Assembly (NCBI GenBank): GCA_934148875.1
Contig: CAKPDJ010000027.1
Location: 1 to 17,707, forward strand
Length of the DNA stretch: 17,707 bases
DNA from: an uncultured Bacilli bacterium
GTDB lineage: Bacteria; Bacillota_I; Bacilli_A; RF39; UBA660
Direction: 5' to 3'
A program made the translations under genes and the position numbers. Position 1 is the stretch's first letter. The number at the start of each line of letters is the position of its first letter. Under the pieces are notes generated by a model. It ran no database searches and had not been told where the DNA came from. It was given only the letters and a program-made list of their open reading frames with translations. This document shows positions 1 to 7,889 of the stretch, piece after piece.

Positions 1-66
1 TTCTGATGTAGTCTTAATTCTATTGAGGCTTTTTTATTTAATAATAATCCAAACGCACTTTCCTTA

Positions 67-99
67 TATATAAAAAAGATTATTTTAAAAATAATCTTT
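67..99 (-). terminator. Intrinsic terminator of the 396-residue unknown gene
   Basis: Arms at 75-86 and 88-99 are perfectly complementary (12 bases). On the minus strand they are followed by a run of six T and then TATATA. The hairpin overlaps the TAA stop of the upstream gene at 98-100. The stem is almost all A:T, so strength is uncertain. Confidence 0.55.
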
Positions 100-1288
100 A
101 ATACTTCTTAATTAATTGGGTTGGCTGTTGTTTTTCTTTTATTAATAATCTTTCTAATCTTCTAATAATTCCCGGTGTATACACAGAGAACATTCTAAAC
201 TGTTTAAGCGATGTAGATGATATAGTATAAACATCTTTATTTTTATCAATATATTCAACAGTATTATCTGGAACATTAAACAAGATTAAAGTTTCAAGTT
301 GATTTTCTACTTTTACTTCTATTTTCTCTAATTTTTGTTGATCATTAACAATAGCCCTTGCTGTTATTGAACTTTTATCAATGGAACGTCCGTCAAGAAG
401 AGCTGACTCCTTTTTACGATTACATAGACTTACCATTACTTTATTATCATCTGATGGGATAAAGCGAATAATTTTCTTTTTTGTTTTGCTCTCAATACCA
501 TCTAAAACAGAATTATTATATTCAATTAATCTAACCTCTTTAATTTTGTCTTTAGAATCATTTAAATATACTTCCAATTCTAAAAATTCAGCATCATTAT
601 TTCTATATATAATTGCTTCGCCCTTTTTACCTAGTAAATAATAATAACGGTCATAAATGTATATTTCTTTTGGATACATATCTGATATATCTTCTACTTG
701 CTCTTTATTAGAACTATCTACATCAGTTTCTAAATCTTGAGGTTCAAATAATCGTGTTTCTATTTCCTTAATTGATGGAATAATATTTTTTGTCATATCA
801 TTTATTCTAGTAATAGAATCAGCAGAAATATAATGAATTCTTTTATCACTAGTTATATAGTAACTTTCTTCTGCAGGTATTTTATATAATACCTTATGTT
901 TTTTGTGACCCTTTTTGACTAATTCTAATAATAGACTTTCTTGATAAGTTTTATTTTCTATTTCACCATATGATAGATGAATACCAACATTATATGACTC
1001 TATATCCTTGTCAATTATTATTAGCTCACAATCATTTTGATAACAATCAACTTCCGTTATGTTATCATCACCTCTAGTAATATGAATTGTTTCTACTGGT
1101 TCAGCATTCAAGAAATTATAAACATCTATTTTTTTAATTTTCTTTTCTGTTTCTGAAAACAATAATTCCAAAATGCTAAATACTCCTAATTCTTTATCTT
1201 CGAACTTATAAACGAAACGATTTTTTGACCTACTTTCGAACTCAAACTGTTTACCCATTAAATAAATTTGTTTTAATTTTTCAACCAT
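98..1288 (-). CDS. Hypothetical protein of 396 residues with an internal duplication
   Basis: I do not recognise this protein. It has no signal peptide or membrane segment and is rich in Lys, Glu and Ile, so it is probably cytoplasmic and beta-rich. It appears to consist of two homologous halves: residues 6-59 (KQIYLMGKQFEF...) resemble 207-259 (KEIYIYDRYYYL...), and residues 132-184 (YKIPAEESYYI...) resemble 333-386 (FNVPDNTVEYI...). The offset between halves stays at 201-202 residues, and an acidic linker lies at about 186-204. The ATG is preceded by GGGAG seven bases upstream and by its own sigma-A-like promoter, so it is transcribed separately from the ftsEX group. A hairpin overlaps its stop. 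The function is unknown; the reading frame itself is secure. Confidence 0.85.
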   Translation of the reverse strand: MVEKLKQIYLMGKQFEFESRSKNRFVYKFEDKELGVFSILELLFSETEKKIKKIDVYNFLNAEPVETIHITRGDDNITEVDCYQNDCELIIIDKDIESYNVGIHLSYGEIENKTYQESLLLELVKKGHKKHKVLYKIPAEESYYITSDKRIHYISADSITRINDMTKNIIPSIKEIETRLFEPQDLETDVDSSNKEQVEDISDMYPKEIYIYDRYYYLLGKKGEAIIYRNNDAEFLELEVYLNDSKDKIKEVRLIEYNNSVLDGIESKTKKKIIRFIPSDDNKVMVSLCNRKKESALLDGRSIDKSSITARAIVNDQQKLEKIEVKVENQLETLILFNVPDNTVEYIDKNKDVYTISSTSLKQFRMFSVYTPGIIRRLERLLIKEKQQPTQLIKKY

Positions 1289-1312
1289 AATACTACTCCC
1301 TTGAATACTTTC

Positions 1313-1341
1313 ATTATAATATTATTTTATGTTGATAACAA
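1313..1341 (-). promoter_or_regulatory. Sigma-A-type promoter of the 396-residue gene
   Basis: TTGTTA at 1336-1341, a 17-base spacer and a perfect TATAAT at 1313-1318, 25 bases before the ATG. Spacing and -10 match the vegetative consensus. Confidence 0.7.
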
Positions 1342-1345
1342 TAGA

Positions 1346-1377
1346 AAAAGAAAAAATACTAAAATATTTTTTCTTTT
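1346..1377 (-). terminator. A/T-rich terminator after the M23 peptidase gene
   Basis: Complementary 13-base arms at 1346-1358 and 1365-1377 with a six-base loop, a few bases after the peptidase TAG stop. Each arm has one G:C pair. The arms are A- and T-runs, so it could work in either direction, weakly. Confidence 0.5.
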
Positions 1378-1383
1378 ATTATT

Positions 1384-2586
1384 CTATTTATTATACCAAG
1401 TTTGATAAGTTCTACTTGGGAATGATATTACACTTTCAGCACCCTTAAAGCCTTTTTTAAATTGACTTTCAGCAAATGATACATATTTATTCCAAGTACT
1501 ACAATTACTATCTCCATATAAACGACATGGCCAAACTTCTAAGTGAAGATGAACACCGAAGGCATAACCACTATCACCCATGTAACCAAGTATAGTATTG
1601 GAATTAACTTGCATACCTTCTTTAATATTTGAAGCATACCTACTTAAATGTCCATAAATAGCCGTATAATATTTGCCATCAGTAGTCTTGTATTGAACAT
1701 TTATACATTTAGCACCACTTGAATCTTGCCAGATACTAGTAATGGTACCATTTCCAATTGAATATAATGGTGTATTTCTACCAAGTGAACTACCTATATC
1801 AGTACCTCTATGAAAACTTCCCCAACGATAACCGATAAAACTAGTTACATAACCCGTTTTAATTGGTCTAGAGAATGCTGCATTGGTACTAGTTACGGCA
1901 CAATCTCTACCTATTACATCACTACGATTTTTACATCCCTGTGCTTTATAAGAGTTTACTAATTTTTCTTTTTCTTTTACTTGTTGCTCAAGACTTGGTG
2001 ATAAGTCACCTAATTTAGCTATAGAGTTACTTAATTTAGTTATTTCATTATTTAGTCGAGCCATTTTATTTTCGTATTCTTTTTGTTTATTAGCTAATTC
2101 TACTTTTCTTTTTTCATTACTACTTATTAGATCTTCTAATTCTTTTACCATTTTATCATTATATTCAGTTATCTGTTCTACTACTGATAAACGATATACT
2201 AAATCAGTTATTGAATCTCCTCCAAAAACATAATCTAAGTAAACATTATTTCCTTCACTCATCTGTAAATATACAATAAGATTTTTTGTTTGTTCCTTTT
2301 TTTGATCTATTTCAGTATTAGCATTAGCTATTTCTTGTTGAAGTGTTTCAGCTTCTTTTCCCATTTTTTCTATTTCTGATTTTAAATTTTTAATGTTACT
2401 ATTATTGGCAATAATTTGATTATTTTTATCACTTATTAATTGGTTATTTTTATTTAATTCCTTTTTAGCATTTGCTAGATCATCTTGAACTTGACCAAAA
2501 GTTAAGTCAGCTGCAAATACTGTAGTTGGTAATATGATAGTAGTAATTATTAATAATACAAATAATTTTGATAGTATCTTTTTCAT
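1384..2586 (-). CDS. Secreted M23 (LytM-type) peptidoglycan endopeptidase with coiled coil, EnvC/PcsB-like
   Basis: Residues 1-26 form a signal peptide (KK, hydrophobic core, cleavage near VFA-AD). Residues about 30-212 are heptad-rich coiled coil, as in EnvC and PcsB partners of FtsEX. Residues about 245-352 are an M23 domain with the zinc ligands visible: H259 and D263 in HRGTD, H313 in YGH, and H346/H348 in HLHLE. It should cut peptidoglycan cross-links at division, outside the membrane, under FtsEX control; that link is inferred from context and architecture. Its ATG overlaps the ftsX stop by one base (TAATG), indicating translational coupling. Cys pairs at 218/229 and 354/362 may form disulfides, which would be unusual for a low-GC Gram-positive. 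Confidence 0.92.
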   Translation of the reverse strand: MKKILSKLFVLLIITTIILPTTVFAADLTFGQVQDDLANAKKELNKNNQLISDKNNQIIANNSNIKNLKSEIEKMGKEAETLQQEIANANTEIDQKKEQTKNLIVYLQMSEGNNVYLDYVFGGDSITDLVYRLSVVEQITEYNDKMVKELEDLISSNEKRKVELANKQKEYENKMARLNNEITKLSNSIAKLGDLSPSLEQQVKEKEKLVNSYKAQGCKNRSDVIGRDCAVTSTNAAFSRPIKTGYVTSFIGYRWGSFHRGTDIGSSLGRNTPLYSIGNGTITSIWQDSSGAKCINVQYKTTDGKYYTAIYGHLSRYASNIKEGMQVNSNTILGYMGDSGYAFGVHLHLEVWPCRLYGDSNCSTWNKYVSFAESQFKKGFKGAESVISFPSRTYQTWYNK

Positions 2587-3485
2587 TATACTTTTAAATA
2601 CTTCCTAACTGCCCTATAACTACCTATCATACCAACTACTATTCCAATTACCAATATAACTAGGGAAACAATATAAATGAATGGTTCTGGTGTGATTAAT
2701 TTGATTAATGGTGAGAATAACTGACCATCAAAATGATTATATAAAACATAGTATCCATATATTACTAGTAGAATAGGAATAATAGATCCTATCATACCAA
2801 GTACCATTCCTTCTATAACAAATGGCATTTTAATAGAAAAATTTCCTGCTCCTACAAGTCTCATTATAGATATTTCTCTTTTTCTTGAAAAGATAGTTAA
2901 TTTAATTGTATTTACTATTAAGAAAATTGTTACTATTATTAATAAGATTACAGCCACAATCGTTCCTTTTTGGATTAATTTGAAGGCTGATAAAAATCTA
3001 TTAACCATCGTTTCACCATAATTAACAGAATCAATACCATCAATTTTTTCGATTGTTTTAGCTGTTTCCCCTATTTTTTCTATATCTGTTACCTTGACTT
3101 TGAATGTATCTTTTAGGGGATTTTCTTCTTCACTCCATCCACTCATAGTTGCATCTAACATACTTGATGATGCTTGCATTTCTTTTCTTAACTCAGCTTT
3201 TGACTTATATTCAATTGATGAAACATTTGAGATTTGATTTAATTTTGTTTTTATTTTATCTAATGATTCTTCTTCAACATCTCTATTTACAAAAACAACT
3301 ATAGTTATATCTTCTTTTATTTCTTTAGTAAAATTATTTACATTTAATGATGCCAATAAAGCAATAGCTACTACTATTAGAGTAATCGTAATACAAGAAA
3401 TAGAAGCTAATGACAAAGAAAAATTTCTAAATACGCTTTTGAAGGCATCTCTTATACTTCTTCCAAACATTCTAAATGGCTTCAT
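2586..3485 (-). CDS. ftsX: Cell-division permease FtsX
   Basis: A membrane protein of 299 residues with FtsX topology: a short cytoplasmic N-terminus (MKPFRMFGRSIRDAF), TM1 at about 28-48, a large extracellular loop of about 120 residues, then three more membrane helices near residues 176-200, 225-245 and 270-292. The extracellular loop normally contacts the coiled-coil hydrolase encoded just downstream. I chose the ATG at 3485 because AGGAAAG lies seven bases upstream and the family starts here; an in-frame ATG at 3512 would add nine atypical residues. The start lies inside the end of ftsE (14-base overlap) and the stop overlaps the next start. This order matches ftsE-ftsX-peptidase in many Bacillota. 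Confidence 0.95.
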   Translation of the reverse strand: MKPFRMFGRSIRDAFKSVFRNFSLSLASISCITITLIVVAIALLASLNVNNFTKEIKEDITIVVFVNRDVEEESLDKIKTKLNQISNVSSIEYKSKAELRKEMQASSSMLDATMSGWSEEENPLKDTFKVKVTDIEKIGETAKTIEKIDGIDSVNYGETMVNRFLSAFKLIQKGTIVAVILLIIVTIFLIVNTIKLTIFSRKREISIMRLVGAGNFSIKMPFVIEGMVLGMIGSIIPILLVIYGYYVLYNHFDGQLFSPLIKLITPEPFIYIVSLVILVIGIVVGMIGSYRAVRKYLKV

Positions 3486-4182
3486 TATTATACTTTCCTT
3501 TCTCCATATCACTTACTAGTCTTCCATCTTTTAATGTAACAACTCTCTTTTTCATTTTATTTACTATGTCTTTATCATGAGTTGCCATTATGATGGTAGT
3601 ACCTAAAGTTGCATTGATATCTTCAAGTACTTTCATTATTTCCATACTCTTTTCTGGATCTAGGTTTCCAGTAGGTTCATCACAAAGTAATAGTTTAGGT
3701 TCATTTACAATTGCACGAGCTATAGCTACTCTTTGTTGTTCACCACCTGATAACTGGTCTGGATAATTTCTTAATTTTCCTTTAAGTCCAACCAATTCCA
3801 AGGCTCTTAAAACTTTTTTATTAATTTCATCTTTTTTTGTTCCTATTACTTCTAAGGCAAAAGCAACATTTTCATATACTGTGGATTTTGGTAAAAGTCT
3901 GTAGTCTTGAAAGACAATTCCTAATTTTCTTCTTAGTTTATATACCTTACTATTTCTTAATCTAGCCACATTTAAGCCACCTACTATGATTTCACCACGT
4001 GTAGGTTTTTCTTCTCTATATAACATTTTTATTAATGTTGACTTACCACAACCGGTTCCACCTATAATAAAAACGAAATCACCTTTTTTTATCTTTAAAT
4101 TCAAATCAAAAATAGCTGTTACTCCATTTTTGTATTGTTTGGTCACATCTTTGATTCTAATTAATTCCAATATTATCACCAT
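3472..4182 (-). CDS. ftsE: Cell-division ATP-binding protein FtsE
   Basis: An ABC ATPase of 236 residues that pairs with FtsX; ATP use by the complex is thought to activate the partner hydrolase. Visible motifs are Walker A GGTGCGKST (41-49), Q-loop FQD (91-93), signature LSGGEQQ (144-150), Walker B LLLCDEP with catalytic E169, and H-loop H202. The usual FtsE P-loop is nearer GxSGAGKST, so this is a mild variant. Start choice: the ATG at 4182 has a weak ribosome site, whereas a TTG at 4170 has GGTGAT four bases upstream and gives an N-terminus (MELIRIKDVTK) closer to known FtsE. The true start may therefore be 4170. Confidence 0.95.
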   Translation of the reverse strand: MVIILELIRIKDVTKQYKNGVTAIFDLNLKIKKGDFVFIIGGTGCGKSTLIKMLYREEKPTRGEIIVGGLNVARLRNSKVYKLRRKLGIVFQDYRLLPKSTVYENVAFALEVIGTKKDEINKKVLRALELVGLKGKLRNYPDQLSGGEQQRVAIARAIVNEPKLLLCDEPTGNLDPEKSMEIMKVLEDINATLGTTIIMATHDKDIVNKMKKRVVTLKDGRLVSDMEKGKYNNEAI

Positions 4183-4203
4183 CCAACTTCATCTATTTTC
4201 TAC

Positions 4204-4212
4204 ATTATATCA
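4204..4212 (-). promoter_or_regulatory. Extended -10 promoter of ftsE-ftsX-M23
   Basis: TGATATAAT on the minus strand (TG at 4211-4212, TATAAT at 4204-4209) is an extended -10 element. No good -35 is visible. It lies about 22 bases before the annotated ftsE ATG and just after the terminator of the yitT operon. Confidence 0.55.
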
Positions 4213-4265
4213 TAAATTCGACAAAATTTTCTATTTTTATATTAATTTATGATGTTAATTAATGG

Positions 4266-4288
4266 AAAAAGAGGAGATTACTCTCCTC
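4266..4288 (-). terminator. Terminator formed from the last codons of the second yitT gene
   Basis: GAGGAGA (minus, 4288-4282), loop GTAA, TCTCCTC (4277-4271), then five T. The 5' arm is made of the final Gly-Gly-Glu codons and the loop contains the TAA stop. The 7-bp G+C-containing stem plus T-run is convincing. It separates the prfB-yitT run from ftsE. Confidence 0.8.
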
Positions 4289-5165
4289 CATATACTTGAT
4301 AAGAATCGGTTACGATAAAAAATGCATCTGCATCTATTTCTTTTATTCCTTCTTTTAACTTGAAATAATCACGATTAGGAATTACTGTCATTAATACTTT
4401 TTGTTTCTTTTCCATAAATCCACCTTTAACATCAAAGATGGTTACACCGTGTTTTAAACTATTCATGATATAATCTTTCATTTTTTCTTCTTCTTTGGTT
4501 ATTATATAAAGGGACTTATTTTTTGATACTCCGATTAAGACTCGATCTAGAATAATACTATTAATATATAAAATTATTACAGCATACATAACCATTGTCC
4601 AACCAAAACTTACTCCACCGAATGCTACAATTATAAAATTTATTACGAAACTTATATTGGAAATAGGGATTTTCTTTCGTTCAGAAATTATTTCACTAAT
4701 TATGGAAAAGCCACCATTACTAAATCCTGCTTTATATACCATACCTGTAGTAATACCAGCAAGTAACCCAATAAAAATTGAGATTAAGATTTTATCTGAT
4801 AAGTCAACTGATATATAGTTAGAAATATTTGATGTTAGATTAACAAATATTGGATAGATGATTGTAGTTACAAGGGCACCTGAAGTTTTTTCAAAACCTA
4901 AAAATATAAATCCAGCGATAAGTAAAATTGATGAAATTATAAAAATTACTTGTGACGGATCCCATTTAAAGTAATAATTAAGGATAATGGAAACACCACT
5001 ACTTCCACCTGTTACTATTTGGGTTGGTAATTGTAGTAAATTAAAATAACAAGCAGAAATAAATAACGATAATATTAATAATGCATATCTTCTAACTAAT
5101 TTCTTTTTCTTAACTGTTTCTAAAATACTTAGAGCACTATCTTTTCCCTTTTTAAATAGTTTCAT
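4278..5165 (-). CDS. YitT family membrane protein (second copy)
   Basis: A 295-residue protein with about five to six membrane segments over residues 25-205 (YitT/DUF161 region) and a soluble C-terminal DUF2179 domain over about 212-290 (motifs HGVTIFDVKGGF and VIPNRDYFKLKEGI). Family function is not settled; a transport role is often assumed. I chose the ATG at 5165, which has GGAGGAG seven bases upstream, over an ATG at 5195. That ribosome site is the end of the upstream paralogue, whose stop is one base away, so the two genes are probably translationally coupled. It is a paralogue of the neighbour, sharing the layout and the Gly-Gly-Glu C-terminus but clearly diverged. Confidence 0.9.
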   Translation of the reverse strand: MKLFKKGKDSALSILETVKKKKLVRRYALLILSLFISACYFNLLQLPTQIVTGGSSGVSIILNYYFKWDPSQVIFIISSILLIAGFIFLGFEKTSGALVTTIIYPIFVNLTSNISNYISVDLSDKILISIFIGLLAGITTGMVYKAGFSNGGFSIISEIISERKKIPISNISFVINFIIVAFGGVSFGWTMVMYAVIILYINSIILDRVLIGVSKNKSLYIITKEEEKMKDYIMNSLKHGVTIFDVKGGFMEKKQKVLMTVIPNRDYFKLKEGIKEIDADAFFIVTDSYQVYGGE

Positions 5166-5166
5166 T

Positions 5167-6051
5167 TTATTCTCCTCCAAATACTTCATAGGCATCGCAA
5201 ATTACAAAGAATGCTTGGTCATCTATTTCTCGAATTCCTTCTTTAACACGATAATATTCATTTGTTGGTACTACACAAAGAATTACTTCATCTTTTTTAT
5301 GAGTATAGCCACCTTTTACACTGAAAATAGTAACACCATGGTGAAGTTCATTTAATAAATAATTTCTTACTTTTTCATCCTCATTGGTAATAATATAAAA
5401 GGCTTTTGAATTAGATATACCTAGTAAAACTCTATCAGTTATTAAACCACTAATATATACTACAATGATGGCATACATTAATTTAGTTATACCAAAGAAA
5501 AAGCCACCTGCTAAAACAATAAGACCATCACTCATTAGAATAGCATTTCCCATACTAACATGTGCATATTTAGATACTATTTGATTAATAATATCAGTAC
5601 CACCTGTAGTGAAACCTGCTTTAAATACTAAACCTGCACCAAAACCATATAATATACCACCAAATATTACAGATAACAGAATGTTACTATTATCAATATT
5701 AATATATTGATTAAGATTAGCCGTTAAATTTACAAAAATAGGAAATAATATTGAGCCTACTATAGAGCCTTTAGTTTTTTCTTTACCAAGAAAGATATAA
5801 CTTACTACTAGTAATAATAATGATGAAATTAATATAAATGTTGAAGGGTCTATTGGAAGATAATCTTTTACAATTATTGATAGACCGCTTACTCCACCAA
5901 AAACAATGTCATTTGGGAGAAGAAAAATATTAAATGCGAAGGCAACGATTAATATTCCTATAATCATTTCAACATATCTTCTAAGTTTATATTTTTCTTC
6001 TATTGTGGCAAGAATATTTATATTATTTTCTTTTTTATGAAAGATGGACAT
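5167..6051 (-). CDS. YitT family membrane protein (first copy)
   Basis: 294 residues: a short basic cytoplasmic N-terminus, hydrophobic segments over about 27-205 with family motifs LLPNDIVFGGVSGLS and GLVFKAGFTTGGTDI, then a DUF2179 domain over about 213-285 (LHHGVTIFSVKGGYT). The ATG follows the prfB stop by two bases, and its ribosome site (AAAGGGGGAA) is the last codons of prfB, so translation is likely coupled. The last codons (GGA GGA GAA) in turn supply the ribosome site of the next gene. Exact substrate or role is unknown; DUF2179 is a small ferredoxin-like fold suspected of ligand sensing. Confidence 0.92.
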   Translation of the reverse strand: MSIFHKKENNINILATIEEKYKLRRYVEMIIGILIVAFAFNIFLLPNDIVFGGVSGLSIIVKDYLPIDPSTFILISSLLLLVVSYIFLGKEKTKGSIVGSILFPIFVNLTANLNQYINIDNSNILLSVIFGGILYGFGAGLVFKAGFTTGGTDIINQIVSKYAHVSMGNAILMSDGLIVLAGGFFFGITKLMYAIIVVYISGLITDRVLLGISNSKAFYIITNEDEKVRNYLLNELHHGVTIFSVKGGYTHKKDEVILCVVPTNEYYRVKEGIREIDDQAFFVICDAYEVFGGE

Positions 6052-6053
6052 TT

Positions 6054-7149
6054 TTATTCCCCCTTTAGATAGGCTTCAATAAATGAATCTAAATCACCAT
6101 CTAATACTTTTCCTACATTACTGGTTTCATAATTAGTACGATGATCTTTTACCATTGAATATGGATGCATTACATAACTTCTTATTTGCGAACCAAATTC
6201 GATGTTTTGATAACTGCCTTTTATGGCATTTAACTCCTGGTTTTTCTTTTCTTGTTCAATTAAATATAATTTAGCTTTTAACATTTTCATAGCTGTTTCT
6301 TTGTTTTGAATTTGGCTTCTTTCATTTTGACAAGTTACAACTGTTTTAGTAGGAAGATGGGTAATTCTAACTGCTGAATCGGTAGTATTTACTCCTTGTC
6401 CACCTTTTCCACTAGAACGATAAACATCAATCTTTAAATCTTTTTCATTGATGTCTACATTTATAGTATTATCAAATTCTGGAATAATATCAATAGATGC
6501 GAAAGATGTGTGTCTTTTATTGGCTGCATCAAATGGAGATAGTCTTACTAAACGATGAACACCTTTTTCTCCTTTTAGGTAACCATAGGCATTAGTACCT
6601 TTAATTTCAATAGTAGCACTTTTTATTCCTACTTCTTCACCTTCTTGGTAGTCTATAACTTCTACTTTATAGCCATGTTTCTCACAATACCTTAAATACA
6701 TTCTATAAAGCATAGCTGCCCAATCGCATGCTTCGGTTCCACCAGCTCCAGAATGAACTTCTAAGGTACAATTGTTTTTATCATATGGACCATTTAAAAG
6801 TAGTAATATTGATAGTTCCTCTAGTTTTTTATTCTCATTTTTAACTTCTTCTTCTAAATTATGTAGTAATTCATCATCTTTTTCAACTAATAATAGTTCA
6901 ATTAATTCTAGATTATTTTCGGTATCTTCTTTTAATTTTTTAATATCTTGTGTTAAGTTTTTAAGTTCTGAGATGTCTTTTAATGTCAAATCAGCTTTTT
7001 CCTTATCATCCCAAAAAGTTGGTTTAGCCATTTCATTCTCTTTTTCTTTTAATTCACTTAACTTGGAAGTTATGTCAAAGCGACCTCCATAAATCCAATA
7101 TTTCTTTTTGGTTTTCTTCTAAGTTTTTTTTAATCTCATTAATATCCAT
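6054..7149 (-). CDS. prfB: Peptide chain release factor 2 (RF2), made by programmed +1 frameshift
   Basis: RF2 recognises UAA and UGA and releases the finished peptide on the ribosome. The product has 364 residues: 24 codons from the ATG at 7149, an in-frame TGA at 7077-7075, then +1 reading from GAC at 7076. The SPF stop-recognition tripeptide falls at full-length residues 204-206 and the catalytic GGQ at 249-251, within one residue of their positions in E. coli RF2. GGAG at 7157-7160 supports the start. Without the frameshift the reading frame would appear to start at the internal ATG at 7031, lacking 39 residues. It sits 13 bases after the HAD gene and two bases before yitT. RF2 level sets its own frameshift rate. 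Confidence 0.97.
7074..7088 (-). promoter_or_regulatory. RF2 programmed +1 frameshift site
   Basis: On the minus strand: internal Shine-Dalgarno-like GGAGG (7088-7084), three-base spacer TCG, slippery CTT (7080-7078), stop TGA (7077-7075) followed by C. This matches the known prfB layout (SD, three bases, CUU UGA C). Slow termination at UGA when RF2 is scarce allows slippage and full-length RF2. Confidence 0.97.
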
Positions 7150-7162
7150 ATTATTTCTCCTT

Positions 7163-7888
7163 TTATAATAACTTTTTTAATTGTTTCAATTTAGAGATGG
7201 TAAATGTTGGATTATAATCACTTGGAAGTTCTTCGTTAGAGGAATTTAACCAGCATGAATCAATTTGAGAGTTCATTCCCCCTCTAACTTCAGAATGCAA
7301 AGAATCTCCTATAATTAACATTTTTTCTCTATCATAATACTGTAGATATTCCATTAACTCATCAAAATATTCTTTTTTGGGCTTAGTTACAGTTTGTTTA
7401 GTCATATCAGCAGAAAATACATCATTAATAAAATTTATACAATTAATTTTCGTTAGTTTTGATTTTACTGCTACCGTAGGTCCGTTAGTAGCAATCACTA
7501 TTTTATACTTATTATGTAAGTATTCTAATGTTTCATAAGCTCCATCAATTGGAACTACCATTTCGTTTAAACTTTTTAAAAAGAGTTCATTAATTTCAAA
7601 AGCTGTATCTATATTTATTCTACCGTTAAAATACATTATATATCGTAAACTTCTTACATATTGAACAAAATGTTCCTGTGTATCTTGGTATTCTTCTGGA
7701 ACTATAATTTTATTATCATGAAAATCTATCCAGAATTGCTTATCTAAATTATACCATCTGTCAAAACCAGCATCAGTATAAGGTTCACCAACGAATTCTA
7801 CCATTTTTTTAAAAGCATAACGAACATTCTCTAAATTGTCTATTAGTGTATCATCTAAATCAAATAGTAATACTTCATACTGTTTCAT
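7163..7888 (-). CDS. HAD-family hydrolase, YjjG/YfnB-like nucleotidase
   Basis: 241 residues from the ATG at 7888, which has GAGGA six bases upstream; an ATG at 7930 would add 14 residues before the conserved N-terminus. HAD motif I is FDLDDTLID (nucleophile and acid/base Asp near residues 9 and 11), motif II is ATNGPT, motif III Lys lies in KPKKEYFD, and motif IV is GDSLHSEVRGGMN. The large helical cap after motif I and the GDSLxSxxxGGxN form match the YjjG/YfnB group, which removes phosphate from non-canonical pyrimidine nucleotides; the substrate is inferred. It starts one base after the ASCH stop and ends 13 bases before prfB, so it is part of that run. Confidence 0.88.
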   Translation of the reverse strand: MKQYEVLLFDLDDTLIDNLENVRYAFKKMVEFVGEPYTDAGFDRWYNLDKQFWIDFHDNKIIVPEEYQDTQEHFVQYVRSLRYIMYFNGRINIDTAFEINELFLKSLNEMVVPIDGAYETLEYLHNKYKIVIATNGPTVAVKSKLTKINCINFINDVFSADMTKQTVTKPKKEYFDELMEYLQYYDREKMLIIGDSLHSEVRGGMNSQIDSCWLNSSNEELPSDYNPTFTISKLKQLKKLL

Positions 7889-7889
7889 A

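Noticed and set aside
1..66. Open stretch on the minus strand (about 20 codons to the window edge) that might be the start of another gene
   Set aside because: No start codon lies in that frame after the terminator at 67-99, so it cannot be supported.
381..641. Plus-strand open frame of 86 codons
   Set aside because: Antisense to the well supported 396-residue gene, with no initiation signal.
3986..4252. Plus-strand open frame of 88 codons over the ftsE start
   Set aside because: Antisense to the Walker A region of FtsE and to its promoter.
6772..7092. Plus-strand open frame of 106 codons over the prfB start
   Set aside because: Antisense to RF2, Ser/Phe-rich as expected for the complement of Lys/Glu-rich sequence, and no ribosome site.
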